DNA of 64,000 nt from Ensifer sp. Root278 (GTDB lineage: Bacteria; Pseudomonadota; Alphaproteobacteria; Rhizobiales; Rhizobiaceae): contig NZ_LMJJ01000001.1 in assembly GCF_001429285.1 (NCBI RefSeq), positions 192,565 to 256,564 on the forward strand. The letters are read 5' to 3'. The translations under genes and the position numbers were made by a program. The notes beneath the pieces are model-generated. The model did no database searches. It saw only the letters and a program-made list of their open reading frames with translations, and had not been told where the DNA came from. Shown here piece after piece: positions 19,778-27,952 of this stretch. How positions within the stretch are numbered: the stretch's first letter is position 1; each line of letters opens with the position of its first letter.

Positions 19778-20656
19778 ATGAGCAGGAACCGTAACGTCGA
19801 TCTCGCCTTGACCGCACTCGCGCCGGCCATCTGGGGCAGCACTTACCTCGTAACGACCGAGTTTCTGCCATCGGGCTATCCGTTTACGGTCGCCATGCTG
19901 CGCGCGCTGCCAGCCGGGCTTCTCCTGTTGCTCATCGTCCGGCGCCTCCCTGAAGGCATCTGGTGGCCGCGTACCTTTATCCTGGGCGCTCTCAACTTCT
20001 CCTTCTTCTGGGCGATGCTGTTCGTCTCTGCTTACAGGCTACCGGGCGGCGTCGCCGCAACGGTAGGCGCCGTCCAGCCGCTGATCGTCATCCTACTGTC
20101 GCGCGTCTTTCTCGGCTCGCCGATCCGCGTACTCAGTGTTGTTGCCGGTCTGGCCGGCATTGCCGGCGTCGCCCTCCTGGTGCTGACGCCCGGCGCCGTG
20201 CTCGATCCGCTCGGCGTTCTTGCTGGCCTCGCCGGTGCCGTCTCCATGGCCTTTGGCACGGTGCTGAGCCGTCATTGGGCGCCACCGGTGCCGCCGCTCA
20301 CCTTCACCGCCTGGCAATTGGCGGCGGGTGGTCTGCTGCTCGTGCCGGTGGCGCTGTTCTTCGAGCCGTCGCTACCGCCGCTGACCACGGCCAACGTCCT
20401 CGGGCTTGCCTATCTCGGCCTGATCGGCGCCGCCTTCACCTATCTGCTCTGGTTCCGCGGCCTGTCGCGCCTCGAACCGTCAGCCGTATCGCCGCTCGGC
20501 TTCCTGAGCCCGGTCGTTGCCATCCTGCTCGGCTGGGGCGTGCTTGGCGAGCATCTGACGTCGGTCCAGGCCCTCGGTATCCTCGTCGTCTTCGCCAGTG
20601 TCTGGCTCAGCCAGCGCGCACAATTGATGCCGAAGGTACGACCGGCCCGCGCCTGA
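19778..20656 (+). CDS. EamA-family (DMT superfamily) exporter
   Basis: A 292-residue inner-membrane protein with ten predicted helices in two EamA repeats (about 10-135 and 145-280), like RhaT/PagO/YdcZ-type exporters of metabolites or drugs. Signature pieces include APAIWGSTYLVTTEFLP and LGWGVLGEHLTSVQALG. The divergent MarR gene and operators suggest induction by an exported or toxic compound. Substrate unknown. Confidence 0.9.
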   Translation: MSRNRNVDLALTALAPAIWGSTYLVTTEFLPSGYPFTVAMLRALPAGLLLLLIVRRLPEGIWWPRTFILGALNFSFFWAMLFVSAYRLPGGVAATVGAVQPLIVILLSRVFLGSPIRVLSVVAGLAGIAGVALLVLTPGAVLDPLGVLAGLAGAVSMAFGTVLSRHWAPPVPPLTFTAWQLAAGGLLLVPVALFFEPSLPPLTTANVLGLAYLGLIGAAFTYLLWFRGLSRLEPSAVSPLGFLSPVVAILLGWGVLGEHLTSVQALGILVVFASVWLSQRAQLMPKVRPARA

Positions 20657-20720
20657 GCGTGGTCTTGCAACCATAGGGCAAGCGCTTCACATTGCCGGGA
20701 ACCTCAATCCCTGAGCCCTG

Positions 20721-21352
20721 ATGACCGAGCACCTGACGCCGGCGCACTATTTCGATCTCCTCCGCTTCGCCAAGCGCCAGACCCGCCGTGCGGCCGAAGC
20801 GGAGGATTTGCTGCATGAAGCGTTGATCGTGGCGCTCAAGGCAAAGCGCTTCCCCACGTTGGTGATCGCGCCTGGTTCCGCGGTGTCATTCGCAAGCTCG
20901 CCGCGATGCAGGCGCGCACGGCCGCTCGTCGTCTTCGGCGCGAGCGACAGGCGCCTGAGCCGGAAACGCAGGGCGCGGCGGCGTCGAGCGATCCTCTAAG
21001 CTTTGCGGCCACGCTCGCGCCCAGTCTCAGGATCGTGATGCTGCTCGCCATTGCGGGTCATAACCGACTGGAGATCCGCCATCTCCTCAAGATTTCCGAC
21101 GAGGCGCTGCGTCAGCGCATCCTGCTGCTGCGCCGAGCCTGGCGCGATGCCGGCCACCTCGAGACCAATCTGGAACTGACCGGGCTGCGTTATCCGCTGG
21201 ATAGCGGCCGCATCCGCCAGGCGCTCCTGCCGGTGACGCGCAGCGGCCGTGCCGCCTTTGCTAGCCACGATCCCGATGGTCACCTCTTCGCGGTCAATTT
21301 TTCTTTGCGTGCGTCTCACGAAACGGCGGCCGGCGGCAACAAGCCGGTGTAA
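20721..21352 (+). pseudogene. frameshifted RNA polymerase sigma-factor-like gene
   Basis: Two overlapping frames together encode one protein. The first (from ATG 20721) reads TPAHYFDLLRFAKRQTRR and EAEDLLHEALIVALKAKR, like sigma region 2. The second continues from about 20850 as LPHVGDRAWFRGVIRKLAAM and then a region-4-like tail (MLLAIAGHNRLEIRHLLKIS). The switch needs one extra or two missing bases near 20845-20855. Without the shift the first frame ends at 20999 in low-complexity arginine-rich sequence. Decay, sequencing error or programmed shifting are all possible. A VOC gene follows 21 bases later. Confidence 0.7.
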
Positions 21353-21373
21353 CCAACAGAAAGGGAGCAACCA

Positions 21374-21772
21374 ATGCTGTCGAAACCACGTATCGGAGCC
21401 ATCTGCTACTACGTCTCTGATATCATCCGGACGGAAGCCTTCTATCGCGATGTGCTTGGTCTTGAGGTGCAGCGGATGGATGACGATGAAGCCGGCGTCT
21501 GGCTGATGGCCACCATCGAAAGCAATGTCGAGCTGATCTTCTTTGTCGCCGAAAGCAAGCCCGGCAATTCACCGATCGTCGTCTTCGATCTCGCCGAGGG
21601 TGGCATCGACGATGTGGTCGGTGGACTTGCCGAAAAGGGCACCACGATCGTCACGCCGGTGAGCCACGCGCCAGGCGGCTGGTCGGCGGAATTCGCCGAT
21701 CCAGATGGCCACGTGCTGTCGCTCTACCAGTCGGCGGAGATGCCGCGTCTGAAACGCGTTGCCAACGGCTGA
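21374..21772 (+). CDS. VOC (glyoxalase-like) family protein
   Basis: A 132-residue vicinal oxygen chelate protein: N-terminal IGAICYYVSDIIRTEAFYRD strand-helix unit, LIFFVAES strand and a C-terminal EFADPDGHVLSLYQ motif carrying probable metal ligands. No substrate can be named. It lies just downstream of the broken sigma-like gene, and a GGGAGC site precedes the ATG. A shared transcript is likely. Confidence 0.87.
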   Translation: MLSKPRIGAICYYVSDIIRTEAFYRDVLGLEVQRMDDDEAGVWLMATIESNVELIFFVAESKPGNSPIVVFDLAEGGIDDVVGGLAEKGTTIVTPVSHAPGGWSAEFADPDGHVLSLYQSAEMPRLKRVANG

Positions 21773-21795
21773 CGGGGTCAACTCTCCAAAGGAAA

Positions 21796-21820
21796 GGCCG
21801 CCGCATTTTTAGCGACGGCC
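21796..21820. terminator. hairpin between convergent genes
   Basis: GGCCG-C-CGC pairs with GCG-A-CGGCC around an ATTTTTA loop. It lies between the VOC gene and the convergent aminopeptidase gene. The T tract is weak on both sides. Confidence 0.5.
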
Positions 21821-21862
21821 ACCGAAACTTTCAGAATGCCCGAGTCGGGGGAGAAGCCGTGA

Positions 21863-23116
21863 TCAGGCCCACTCGCCCTTCCGCATGACCGGAACGCGGC
21901 TGCCGTCGGCGCGCACGCCGTCGATGTCCACCTCACCCGAGCCGATCATCCAGTCGATATGGATCAAGCTTGAATTGCCGCCCTGGGCGCGGATCTGTTC
22001 CGGCGTCAGCTTGGCATCGTCGACGAAGCAGCCGGAATAGCACTGGCCGAGCGCGATGTGGCAGGAGGCGTTTTCATCGAACAGCGTGTTGTAGAAGAGG
22101 ATACCGCTTGCCGAGATCGGCGAGGAATGCGGCACCAGCGCCACTTCGCCAAGCCGGCGTGCACCCTCATCTGTGTCGAGCACCTTGTTCAGCACCTCTT
22201 CGCCGCGCGAGGCCTTCGCCTCGACGATGCGGCCGCCTTCGAAGCGCACCTGGATATTGTCGATCAGCGTTCCCTGGTGCGACAGCGGCTTGGTCGAGGA
22301 GACATGGCCCTCGACGCGCAGCGCATGCGGCGTCGTGAACACTTCTTCGGTCGGGATGTTCGGGTTGCAGGTAACGCCGTTCTTGGCTTCCGACGCGCCG
22401 CCGCACCACAGATGACCATCGGCCAAGCCCACGGTCAGGTCGGTGCCGGGGCCGGTGAAGTGCAGTGCTGCGAAACGCTCGCCATTCAGCCAGGCCGAGC
22501 GCCGGGCAAGATTGGCATTGTGCTCTTTCCAGGCCGCAACCGGATCGGCGACATCGACGCGCGAGGCGGCGAAAATGGCGTTCGCAAGCTTCTCGACGGC
22601 AACGTCTTCCGGATCGTTCGGGAAGACGAGCTTTGCCCAGGACGGGTTCGGGTAGGAAACGATGTTCCAGTTGATGTCGAAGTTCGAGATCTTTTCGAGC
22701 GCCGGCTTGTAGGCGATCGAGTTCGCCTTGTTGGCGCGCGCGACCTTGGCCGGGTCCTGCGCCGACAGCATCATCGGATTGTCGCCGGAGATTGCGAGGC
22801 GCGCCGCACCGCCGGCAAAGGCCTTGGCCATGCCGTCGAAGAGCCAGTCGCTCGCCCGGTCGAAGCTTTCGTCGGGAGCGTAGGCATAGCGCGAAAGCGT
22901 CGTGTCTTCATCGGAGTAGAGTGTCGTCACCAGTCCGGCACCCGCCTTGTAGGCGTGCTTGGTGATGAGGCGGACGAGTGGCATTGCCGCCACCGGCGCG
23001 GTCATCACCAGGTCCTGGCCGCGCTGGAGCTGCAGGCCGACCTGGATCGCGACTTCCGCAAGCTTGTCGAGTTTCACCGGATCGATGGGAGTGGGCGTAT
23101 TGGCGGGATAGGTCAT
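21863..23116 (-). CDS. aminopeptidase, M29 (thermophilic aminopeptidase T) family
   Basis: A 417-residue metallo-aminopeptidase of family M29, acting in the cytosol on peptide N-termini. Family blocks include ISGDNPMMLSAQDP, FTGPGTDLTVGL, CNPNIPTEEVFTTP and the late ILFYNTLFDENASCHIALG, holding glutamate and histidine metal ligands. ATG 23116 (MTYPANTPTP) is the family start; 79 upstream in-frame codons have no homology to it. A GST and an MBL-fold hydrolase lie upstream on the same strand. Confidence 0.93.
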   Translation of the reverse strand: MTYPANTPTPIDPVKLDKLAEVAIQVGLQLQRGQDLVMTAPVAAMPLVRLITKHAYKAGAGLVTTLYSDEDTTLSRYAYAPDESFDRASDWLFDGMAKAFAGGAARLAISGDNPMMLSAQDPAKVARANKANSIAYKPALEKISNFDINWNIVSYPNPSWAKLVFPNDPEDVAVEKLANAIFAASRVDVADPVAAWKEHNANLARRSAWLNGERFAALHFTGPGTDLTVGLADGHLWCGGASEAKNGVTCNPNIPTEEVFTTPHALRVEGHVSSTKPLSHQGTLIDNIQVRFEGGRIVEAKASRGEEVLNKVLDTDEGARRLGEVALVPHSSPISASGILFYNTLFDENASCHIALGQCYSGCFVDDAKLTPEQIRAQGGNSSLIHIDWMIGSGEVDIDGVRADGSRVPVMRKGEWA

Positions 23117-23204
23117 GATCTGCCTGTCTATTGAATCGGAAGAAGAAGATTTAGAGCGCTTTGCGGCGAAAATGAAGGCTGAACGCCAGAGCTTCGTCCG
23201 GTGA

Positions 23205-24092
23205 TCAGCGTGCCGCGCGGGCAGCCCGCACCCGTTCGACATTGCTCCGGTGCACCGCCTCGTAGGGTTCGAAATAGAGGATCGCGCCTGAGGCGATCTC
23301 CTCGGCGGCGAAATCCTTGAGCGTGCCGATAGGGGCGCCGGTCGCGATCGCATCGGTCAGCCGTTCGATGTAGAGGCGATTGGCATCGATGAGCTCCGGC
23401 CCGTAGCCGCCATCAGCTATCCTCTGGCGGTCGCCGTGAGCAGGCAGGATCCTTTCGATCGGCCATTGCCGCAGGCGCACGAGTTCGGCGACATGCGTCG
23501 CCGTCTGGTCAGCCTCGCTGATATAGGTCGTTGTATCCTCGAGCGTATCGCCGGCAAGCAGCAATTTTTCCTCGGGGAGCCAGATGACGTTGCCGTCGGC
23601 ACTGTGGATGGCGAAGTGGTGCAGCTCGACTCGACGTTCGCCGACAGTGAGCGCGAGCGTCCGTTCGAACAGCCGGTTCGGCATGACGAGGGGCCGGATC
23701 GGTGGCGTCGCTGTTTCGATCTTTTCGCGGTTTTCGTGAAGTCTCTCCGCCGTCAGCTTCAGCGCGATGATCTCGCAATCGGCAAAGACAGCGTTTCCGG
23801 CGACATGGTCCTTGTGCCAATGGCTGAGCACCACGCGGATCGAGGTGACGCCGAGGCTTTCGAGGTGATTGCGGATCGCCCGGGCATGGTCGAGCGAGAT
23901 ATGCGTGTCATAGACCAGCGCCTCGCGGCCATCGACGATGGCATAGGAGGCGACGCCCAGTTCATAGGCGCCGTCGTCGAGCCAGTTCGGCGCCTCCGAA
24001 TGAAGCCGTACGCCAGCGACACGCCCGTCGTAATAGGCAAAGACGCCGGGGTAGGGCTCCAGGATCGTCAAGGTCGAAGTCATGTCCGTCAC
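23205..24092 (-). CDS. metallo-beta-lactamase-fold hydrolase
   Basis: A 295-residue MBL-fold protein. The metal-binding motif HxHxDH is SHWHKDH (H91, H93, D95, H96), with further ligands in LLAGDTLED and ILPAHGDR. Substrate is unknown. The GTG at 24092 is preferred as the start because GGAGGAG lies six bases before it, while the ATG three codons later is too far from that site. It sits between the GST and aminopeptidase genes with gaps below 90 bases. Confidence 0.87.
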   Translation of the reverse strand: MTDMTSTLTILEPYPGVFAYYDGRVAGVRLHSEAPNWLDDGAYELGVASYAIVDGREALVYDTHISLDHARAIRNHLESLGVTSIRVVLSHWHKDHVAGNAVFADCEIIALKLTAERLHENREKIETATPPIRPLVMPNRLFERTLALTVGERRVELHHFAIHSADGNVIWLPEEKLLLAGDTLEDTTTYISEADQTATHVAELVRLRQWPIERILPAHGDRQRIADGGYGPELIDANRLYIERLTDAIATGAPIGTLKDFAAEEIASGAILYFEPYEAVHRSNVERVRAARAAR

Positions 24093-24175
24093 GTTGCGCT
24101 CCTCCAGCAGGGCTTGGGCACTGTCATAGGGCAGTCCCAAGCCAAACTGAAGGACGACATGATAGACTTATCGGC

Positions 24176-24847
24176 CTACGCCTGCCGGGCGTTGAGCAGA
24201 TAGGCGTCGTGATCCCTGAGGAACACCATCAGCCGCTCGCCGTAATCGGCCGTCACCGCCGCTTTGACGCTCGGTCGCTCGGAGAGCGCCTTGCGCCAGA
24301 CACGGACGCGATCGAGCCCGTCGAAGATGCCGTGATCGGCGAGTGTGTCGAAAAGATCGAAATAGCGGAAGATCGGCGCGAAGACCGCATCGACCAGTGA
24401 AAAGCCGGCGCCGGCGAAATAAGGGCCGTCGCGCAATGCCGCCTCGATGGTCGCAAACTTGCTGGCGAGCGCCTTGCGCTTCTGCTCGTAGGTTTCCTGG
24501 TCCTTGGCAGTCTCGAAGCCCCAGAGATCCGAAAGGATCTTCGAACCAAACTCCATCCAGCCGCGATGCCGGGCGCGCTCCAGCGCATCTTCAGGGTGAA
24601 GCTTCGGGCCGGCTTGGCTTTCCTCGACGTACTCGGCGATAACGGAGCTTTCGAACAGCACGGCTTCGCCGCCTTGCTGCGGCACCTGCAGCAGCGGCAC
24701 CTTGCCGAGCGGTGAGATCTTCAGGAACCAGTCGGGCTTGGCCTTGAGGTCGATATAGGTCCGCTCGAACCGAACGCCTTTTTCGTCGAGCGCGATCGAC
24801 GCACGTTGCACATAGGGGCAGAGGTGGTGGCTGACGAGGGTAAGCAT
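24176..24847 (-). CDS. glutathione S-transferase family protein
   Basis: A 223-residue cytosolic protein with an N-terminal thioredoxin-like domain (LVSHHLCPYVQRASIALDEK; CPYV is the omega/beta-type cysteine active site) and a helical C-terminal domain. The LGKVPLLQVP and ESSVIAEYV motifs bind glutathione. ATG 24847 follows a GGGAGA site. A MarR regulator is divergent, with two matching palindromic sites between the genes, so induction by a toxic compound is likely. Confidence 0.93.
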   Translation of the reverse strand: MLTLVSHHLCPYVQRASIALDEKGVRFERTYIDLKAKPDWFLKISPLGKVPLLQVPQQGGEAVLFESSVIAEYVEESQAGPKLHPEDALERARHRGWMEFGSKILSDLWGFETAKDQETYEQKRKALASKFATIEAALRDGPYFAGAGFSLVDAVFAPIFRYFDLFDTLADHGIFDGLDRVRVWRKALSERPSVKAAVTADYGERLMVFLRDHDAYLLNARQA

Positions 24848-24871
24848 GGCAGTCTCCCGGTTGAACAAGTA

Positions 24872-24928
24872 GATGCATTTGCATGTATGTGGGCTTGATT
24901 CGATTTTCAAGATGGATGTAATTGCATC
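24872..24928. promoter_or_regulatory. paired palindromes between GST and MarR genes
   Basis: GATGCATTTGCATG (24872-24885) and GATGTAATTGCATC (24915-24928) fit one consensus, GATGNAWTTGCATS. Both are near-palindromic. They flank the divergent promoters, and the second abuts the MarR ATG, a layout expected for autorepression. Confidence 0.6.
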
Positions 24929-24929
24929 T

Positions 24930-25385
24930 ATGACCACTGAGACAAGAAACGACGGAAAGCGTCCCGAACCGGAAACCACGGAAGCCTGGATCGGGTTGAT
25001 GCGCGCGCGTGAGCGCGTGCTTGCGCGGATCGAGGCCGATTTCAAGGCTTCAGGCTTGCCGCCGCTCGGCTGGTACGACGTGTTGTGGGAGCTGGTTCAA
25101 GCGGAAGGTGGTCGTCTGCGTCCCTTCGAGATCGAGGCGCGCACGCTGCTTGCGCAATACAATCTCTCGCGCCTGATCGATCGGCTGGTGAAGGAAGGCC
25201 TGGTCCGCCGCGAAGCCTTCGACGCCGACGGACGCGGCCAATGGGTAGTGATCACGCAGGCGGGCCGGGTGATGCGCGAACGCATGTGGCAGACATATGG
25301 CCCATCGATCGAGGCCCATGTCGGCGCGAGACTGACCGAAGCAGAGGCGCGGCAACTGGCGGCGCTGCTGGCGAAGCTCAGGTAG
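24930..25385 (+). CDS. MarR-family transcriptional regulator
   Basis: A winged-helix regulator of about 151 residues. The DNA-binding region holds RPFEIEARTLLAQYNLSRLI and the wing DADGRGQWVVITQAG. ATG 24930 is chosen because the earlier in-frame ATGs (24873, 24912) overlap the palindromic sites and have no ribosome binding site; 24912 remains possible. Divergence from the GST gene with paired sites suggests it represses GST and itself. Confidence 0.9.
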   Translation: MTTETRNDGKRPEPETTEAWIGLMRARERVLARIEADFKASGLPPLGWYDVLWELVQAEGGRLRPFEIEARTLLAQYNLSRLIDRLVKEGLVRREAFDADGRGQWVVITQAGRVMRERMWQTYGPSIEAHVGARLTEAEARQLAALLAKLR

Positions 25386-25458
25386 GGCGTTTCAAGCGTG
25401 CAACGGCTTCGCGTCTTCGCAATGCCAGGTAATCGGACTGCCGCCTGTGCGCAAGTTT

Positions 25459-25643
25459 GCCCCTCACCCTAGCCCTCTCCCCGCAGGCGGGGAGAGAGGA
25501 CGTGCCCCGCTCGCAACGCTGTCGAACGGAGACACTGTGAGGAGGAAATCGAGGGAGATACTTGCTGTTGAGGTGAGCGGTTGTCGCGAGTCTCCTTCGC
25601 CCCGCCTGCGGGGAGAAGGTGGCCGGCAGGCCGGATGAGGGGC
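25459..25643. repeat. composite inverted intergenic repeat
   Basis: The ends GCCCCTCA and TGAGGGGC are inverted. Inside each end lies a palindrome built on CTCCCCGCAGGCGGGGAG or its near copy GCCCCGCCTGCGGGGAG. About 90 bases separate the two. This layout is common in rhizobial intergenic DNA and is probably a non-autonomous mosaic element. It fills the space between the MarR gene and the phosphatase gene. Confidence 0.7.
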
Positions 25644-25657
25644 AGCAAGCGCCGTCC

Positions 25658-26245
25658 TCAACTATTGAGACCAAAAGATTTTTCGAGGGCTTCCCAGGTT
25701 TCGTCCATGGCAAACGTGCCCGAGAGATAGGGGAGCGCGACATGGCCATAGAGCGGCGAAAGCTGCCACTCGGCCGTCTCCTCGTCGACGCCGGCGATCT
25801 GTTGCAGGTAGATCGTCGAGACGAGCCCGGTGCGGTCGGCGCCGGCCTTGCAGTGGATCAAGAGCGGCTTCGGCGCGTCCCGGAGGATCGCCATCAGCGC
25901 GTCGGTTTCCTTGGCGTCGATCTCCGCCGAGGCGGACATGGGAAAGTTGATGAGCCGGATACCGTTGCGCTCGGCGGCAGCAACCTCGTCGCGGTACCAG
26001 CGCTCATTCGGTTTCTCGCCACGCAGGTTGAGAATGGTGCGGATACCGTAGCCCTTGGAATAGGCGGCGATCGCCTCAGGGCTTGGCTGCGCCGAACGAT
26101 AGACCTCACCAGCGACGAGCGTGTGGAAGTTGCCGGTCCATTGCAGGCCGACGAGATAGAGCGCCAAGGCTGCACCAAGCGCACCCGTGACGACGACGAG
26201 GCGTTTCAAAAGACGCTTCGCGGTGAGAAACCCTGCAGATGCCAT
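25658..26245 (-). CDS. membrane-anchored tyrosine/dual-specificity phosphatase-like protein
   Basis: A 195-residue protein with one N-terminal transmembrane segment (about 14-34) and a phosphatase domain. The P-loop HCKAGADRTG (131-140) holds the nucleophilic C132 and the phosphate-binding R138. The early GEVYRSAQPS motif is typical of the bacterial tyrosine phosphatase group with a dual-specificity fold. The domain probably faces the periplasm. Substrate unknown. Confidence 0.88.
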   Translation of the reverse strand: MASAGFLTAKRLLKRLVVVTGALGAALALYLVGLQWTGNFHTLVAGEVYRSAQPSPEAIAAYSKGYGIRTILNLRGEKPNERWYRDEVAAAERNGIRLINFPMSASAEIDAKETDALMAILRDAPKPLLIHCKAGADRTGLVSTIYLQQIAGVDEETAEWQLSPLYGHVALPYLSGTFAMDETWEALEKSFGLNS

Positions 26246-26355
26246 GAGACAGACCCGACGCCGTTCGTGAGCGGACGTGCATGCGAAAGTTGCACAGTTT
26301 CATCCCGCTTCTGCGGCACGTATAAGGCATCTGCGATATTTTGATGGCGGGCGTT

Positions 26356-26829
26356 TCAGGCGATCAGCGCTGCCGCGATCGCCTTCAGTGCGGCCTGTGC
26401 GTCGCGCGGCGCGAGCCGGACCTGCAGCCCGCGCTGGCCGCCATTGATATAGACCTCAGCCTCGGCAAGCGCTGCCTCCTCGATCGCCGTCGGCACGAGC
26501 TTTTTCTGGCCGAACGGGCTGATGCCGCCGACATGGTAGCCGGTCAGCCGTTCGGCATCGGCCGGCTTCATCATGGCGGCCGACTTGCCGCCAAAGGCGC
26601 TAGCAAGCTTCTTCATGCTGACTTCGCGGTCGGAGGGCACGACGCAGCAGACCGGCTTACCGTCCACTTCTGCCATCAGGGTCTTCAGCACCCGGCTCGG
26701 ATCTTCGCCGAGCGCTTCCGCCGCCTGCAGGCCGACGCGCTCGGCACTGGGATCGTAGTCATAGCTGTGCACGCTGAAGGCGACGCCGGCCTTCGAAAGC
26801 ATCTGCGTGGCGCGCGTGGTCTTCGACAT
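26356..26829 (-). CDS. ybaK: Cys-tRNA(Pro) deacylase, YbaK family
   Basis: A 157-residue editing enzyme that hydrolyses Cys-tRNA-Pro mischarged by ProRS. The lysine needed for activity lies in SRVLKTLMAEVDGKPV (near residue 49), and the family blocks VPSDREVSMKKLASAFG and GYHVGGISPFGQKK are intact. The length is normal. It lies 22 bases after the ArsC-like gene on the same strand, and the two may be co-transcribed. Confidence 0.95.
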   Translation of the reverse strand: MSKTTRATQMLSKAGVAFSVHSYDYDPSAERVGLQAAEALGEDPSRVLKTLMAEVDGKPVCCVVPSDREVSMKKLASAFGGKSAAMMKPADAERLTGYHVGGISPFGQKKLVPTAIEEAALAEAEVYINGGQRGLQVRLAPRDAQAALKAIAAALIA

Positions 26830-26850
26830 CGTTTGGCTCCGGCTCAGGTG

Positions 26851-27195
26851 CTACAGCGCGGCCTCGTAGAGGTCAGGCTTGAAGCCGATCAAGAGATTGC
26901 CGTCGGCCTCGAGCACCGGGCGCTTGATCATCGAGGGCTGCGCCAGCATCAGCGCAATTGCCTTTTCCTGGTCAAGGTCCTGTTTGTCGGCGTCGTCGAG
27001 CTTGCGGAAGGTCGTGCCGGCGCGGTTCAGCACCGTTTCCCACCCGGCTTCCTTGCACCAGCGTTCGAGGTGCGGGCGGTCGATCCCCTCGGCCTTGTAG
27101 TCGTGAAAGCGATAGTCAATGCCCCGGCCTTCGAGCCAGGTGCGCGCTTTCTTCATCGTGTCGCAGTTCTTGATGCCGTAGATCGTAACCGTCAT
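26851..27195 (-). CDS. ArsC/Spx-family reductase (YffB-like)
   Basis: A 114-residue thioredoxin-fold protein of the ArsC family. The single N-terminal cysteine C11 (YGIKNCDTMKKA) and the RPVLEADGNLLIGF motif are those of YffB, a glutathione-dependent thiol reductase group without proven arsenate reduction. ATG 27195 (MTVTIYG) is the family start, nine codons inside the longest frame. No arsenic genes are nearby, so an arsenic role is unlikely. Confidence 0.92.
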   Translation of the reverse strand: MTVTIYGIKNCDTMKKARTWLEGRGIDYRFHDYKAEGIDRPHLERWCKEAGWETVLNRAGTTFRKLDDADKQDLDQEKAIALMLAQPSMIKRPVLEADGNLLIGFKPDLYEAAL

Positions 27196-27312
27196 TCCAT
27201 GCCCCAACATCGTCGTGAGCAACTCCGGGAAACCATCCGGAATCGCACAATTTCAAAGCGTGGCAGGAGTGATAGCGTCCCGGCGAGCCCGAGGGAAGAC
27301 GCCGACCTTGCT

Positions 27313-27945
27313 TCAGGTCACGCCGGCGTAGCGGCCCGGCCTGTGGTTGATCGCCAGCGTCATGTTGACGACGGCCGCACCCACGACCGAAAGCACGAGG
27401 TTTGCGGGTGGCAGCACGAAGTAGGCGGCGGCAAGGATGGCGAGATCGACCGCGAGCTGGAAGTAACCGGCGCGGACGCCGAACTTTTCCTGAAGATAGA
27501 TCGCTACGATGTTGATGCCGCCGAGCCCGGTGCGATGGCGGAAGAGGATGAGCAGGCCCGTGCCCATCAGTCCGCCGCCGACAACCGCCGCATAGATGGG
27601 ATCGAGCCGGGCGATCTCTACCCACCCGGCCGTTAGCCGCGAAAACAGCGAGACGAGGCTGACGGCGATGAAGGTGCGCAGCGCAAACATCCAGCCGAGC
27701 CGTTTGACCGCCAAAATGTAGAAGGGCAGGTTGACGAGGGAGAAGACCAGCCAGAACTCGGCGCCGGTCGCATATTGCAGGAGCAGCGCCAGGCCCGATG
27801 TGCTGCCGCTCAAGAGCATCGCCTTGCTGTAGATGATGACGCCGAGCGACATGATCAGCGTGCCCATGAGAATCGCCAGCGCATCCTCATAGAGGCGATG
27901 GCGTTCTACCGGGGCTTCGGACACGTCGATACTGCGCTCGGCCAT
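27313..27945 (-). CDS. YitT family (DUF161) membrane protein
   Basis: A 210-residue inner-membrane protein with five or six hydrophobic segments. The GSTSGLALLLQY and GTGLLILFRHRTGLGGINIVA blocks are YitT/DUF161 signatures. The function of the family is not established. It lies seven bases downstream of the aminotransferase gene on the same strand, so the two are almost certainly co-transcribed. Confidence 0.88.
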   Translation of the reverse strand: MAERSIDVSEAPVERHRLYEDALAILMGTLIMSLGVIIYSKAMLLSGSTSGLALLLQYATGAEFWLVFSLVNLPFYILAVKRLGWMFALRTFIAVSLVSLFSRLTAGWVEIARLDPIYAAVVGGGLMGTGLLILFRHRTGLGGINIVAIYLQEKFGVRAGYFQLAVDLAILAAAYFVLPPANLVLSVVGAAVVNMTLAINHRPGRYAGVT

Positions 27946-27952
27946 CTTATCC

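Noticed and set aside
25459-25643. CRISPR-like array
   Set aside because: There are only two opposed palindromes, with no regular direct repeats or spacers and no cas genes anywhere in the window.
26851-27195. Arsenate reductase of an arsenic resistance operon
   Set aside because: The sequence is YffB-like and no arsenic transporter or arsenic-sensing regulator is nearby; the ArsR-family gene at 33903 lacks metal-binding cysteines.
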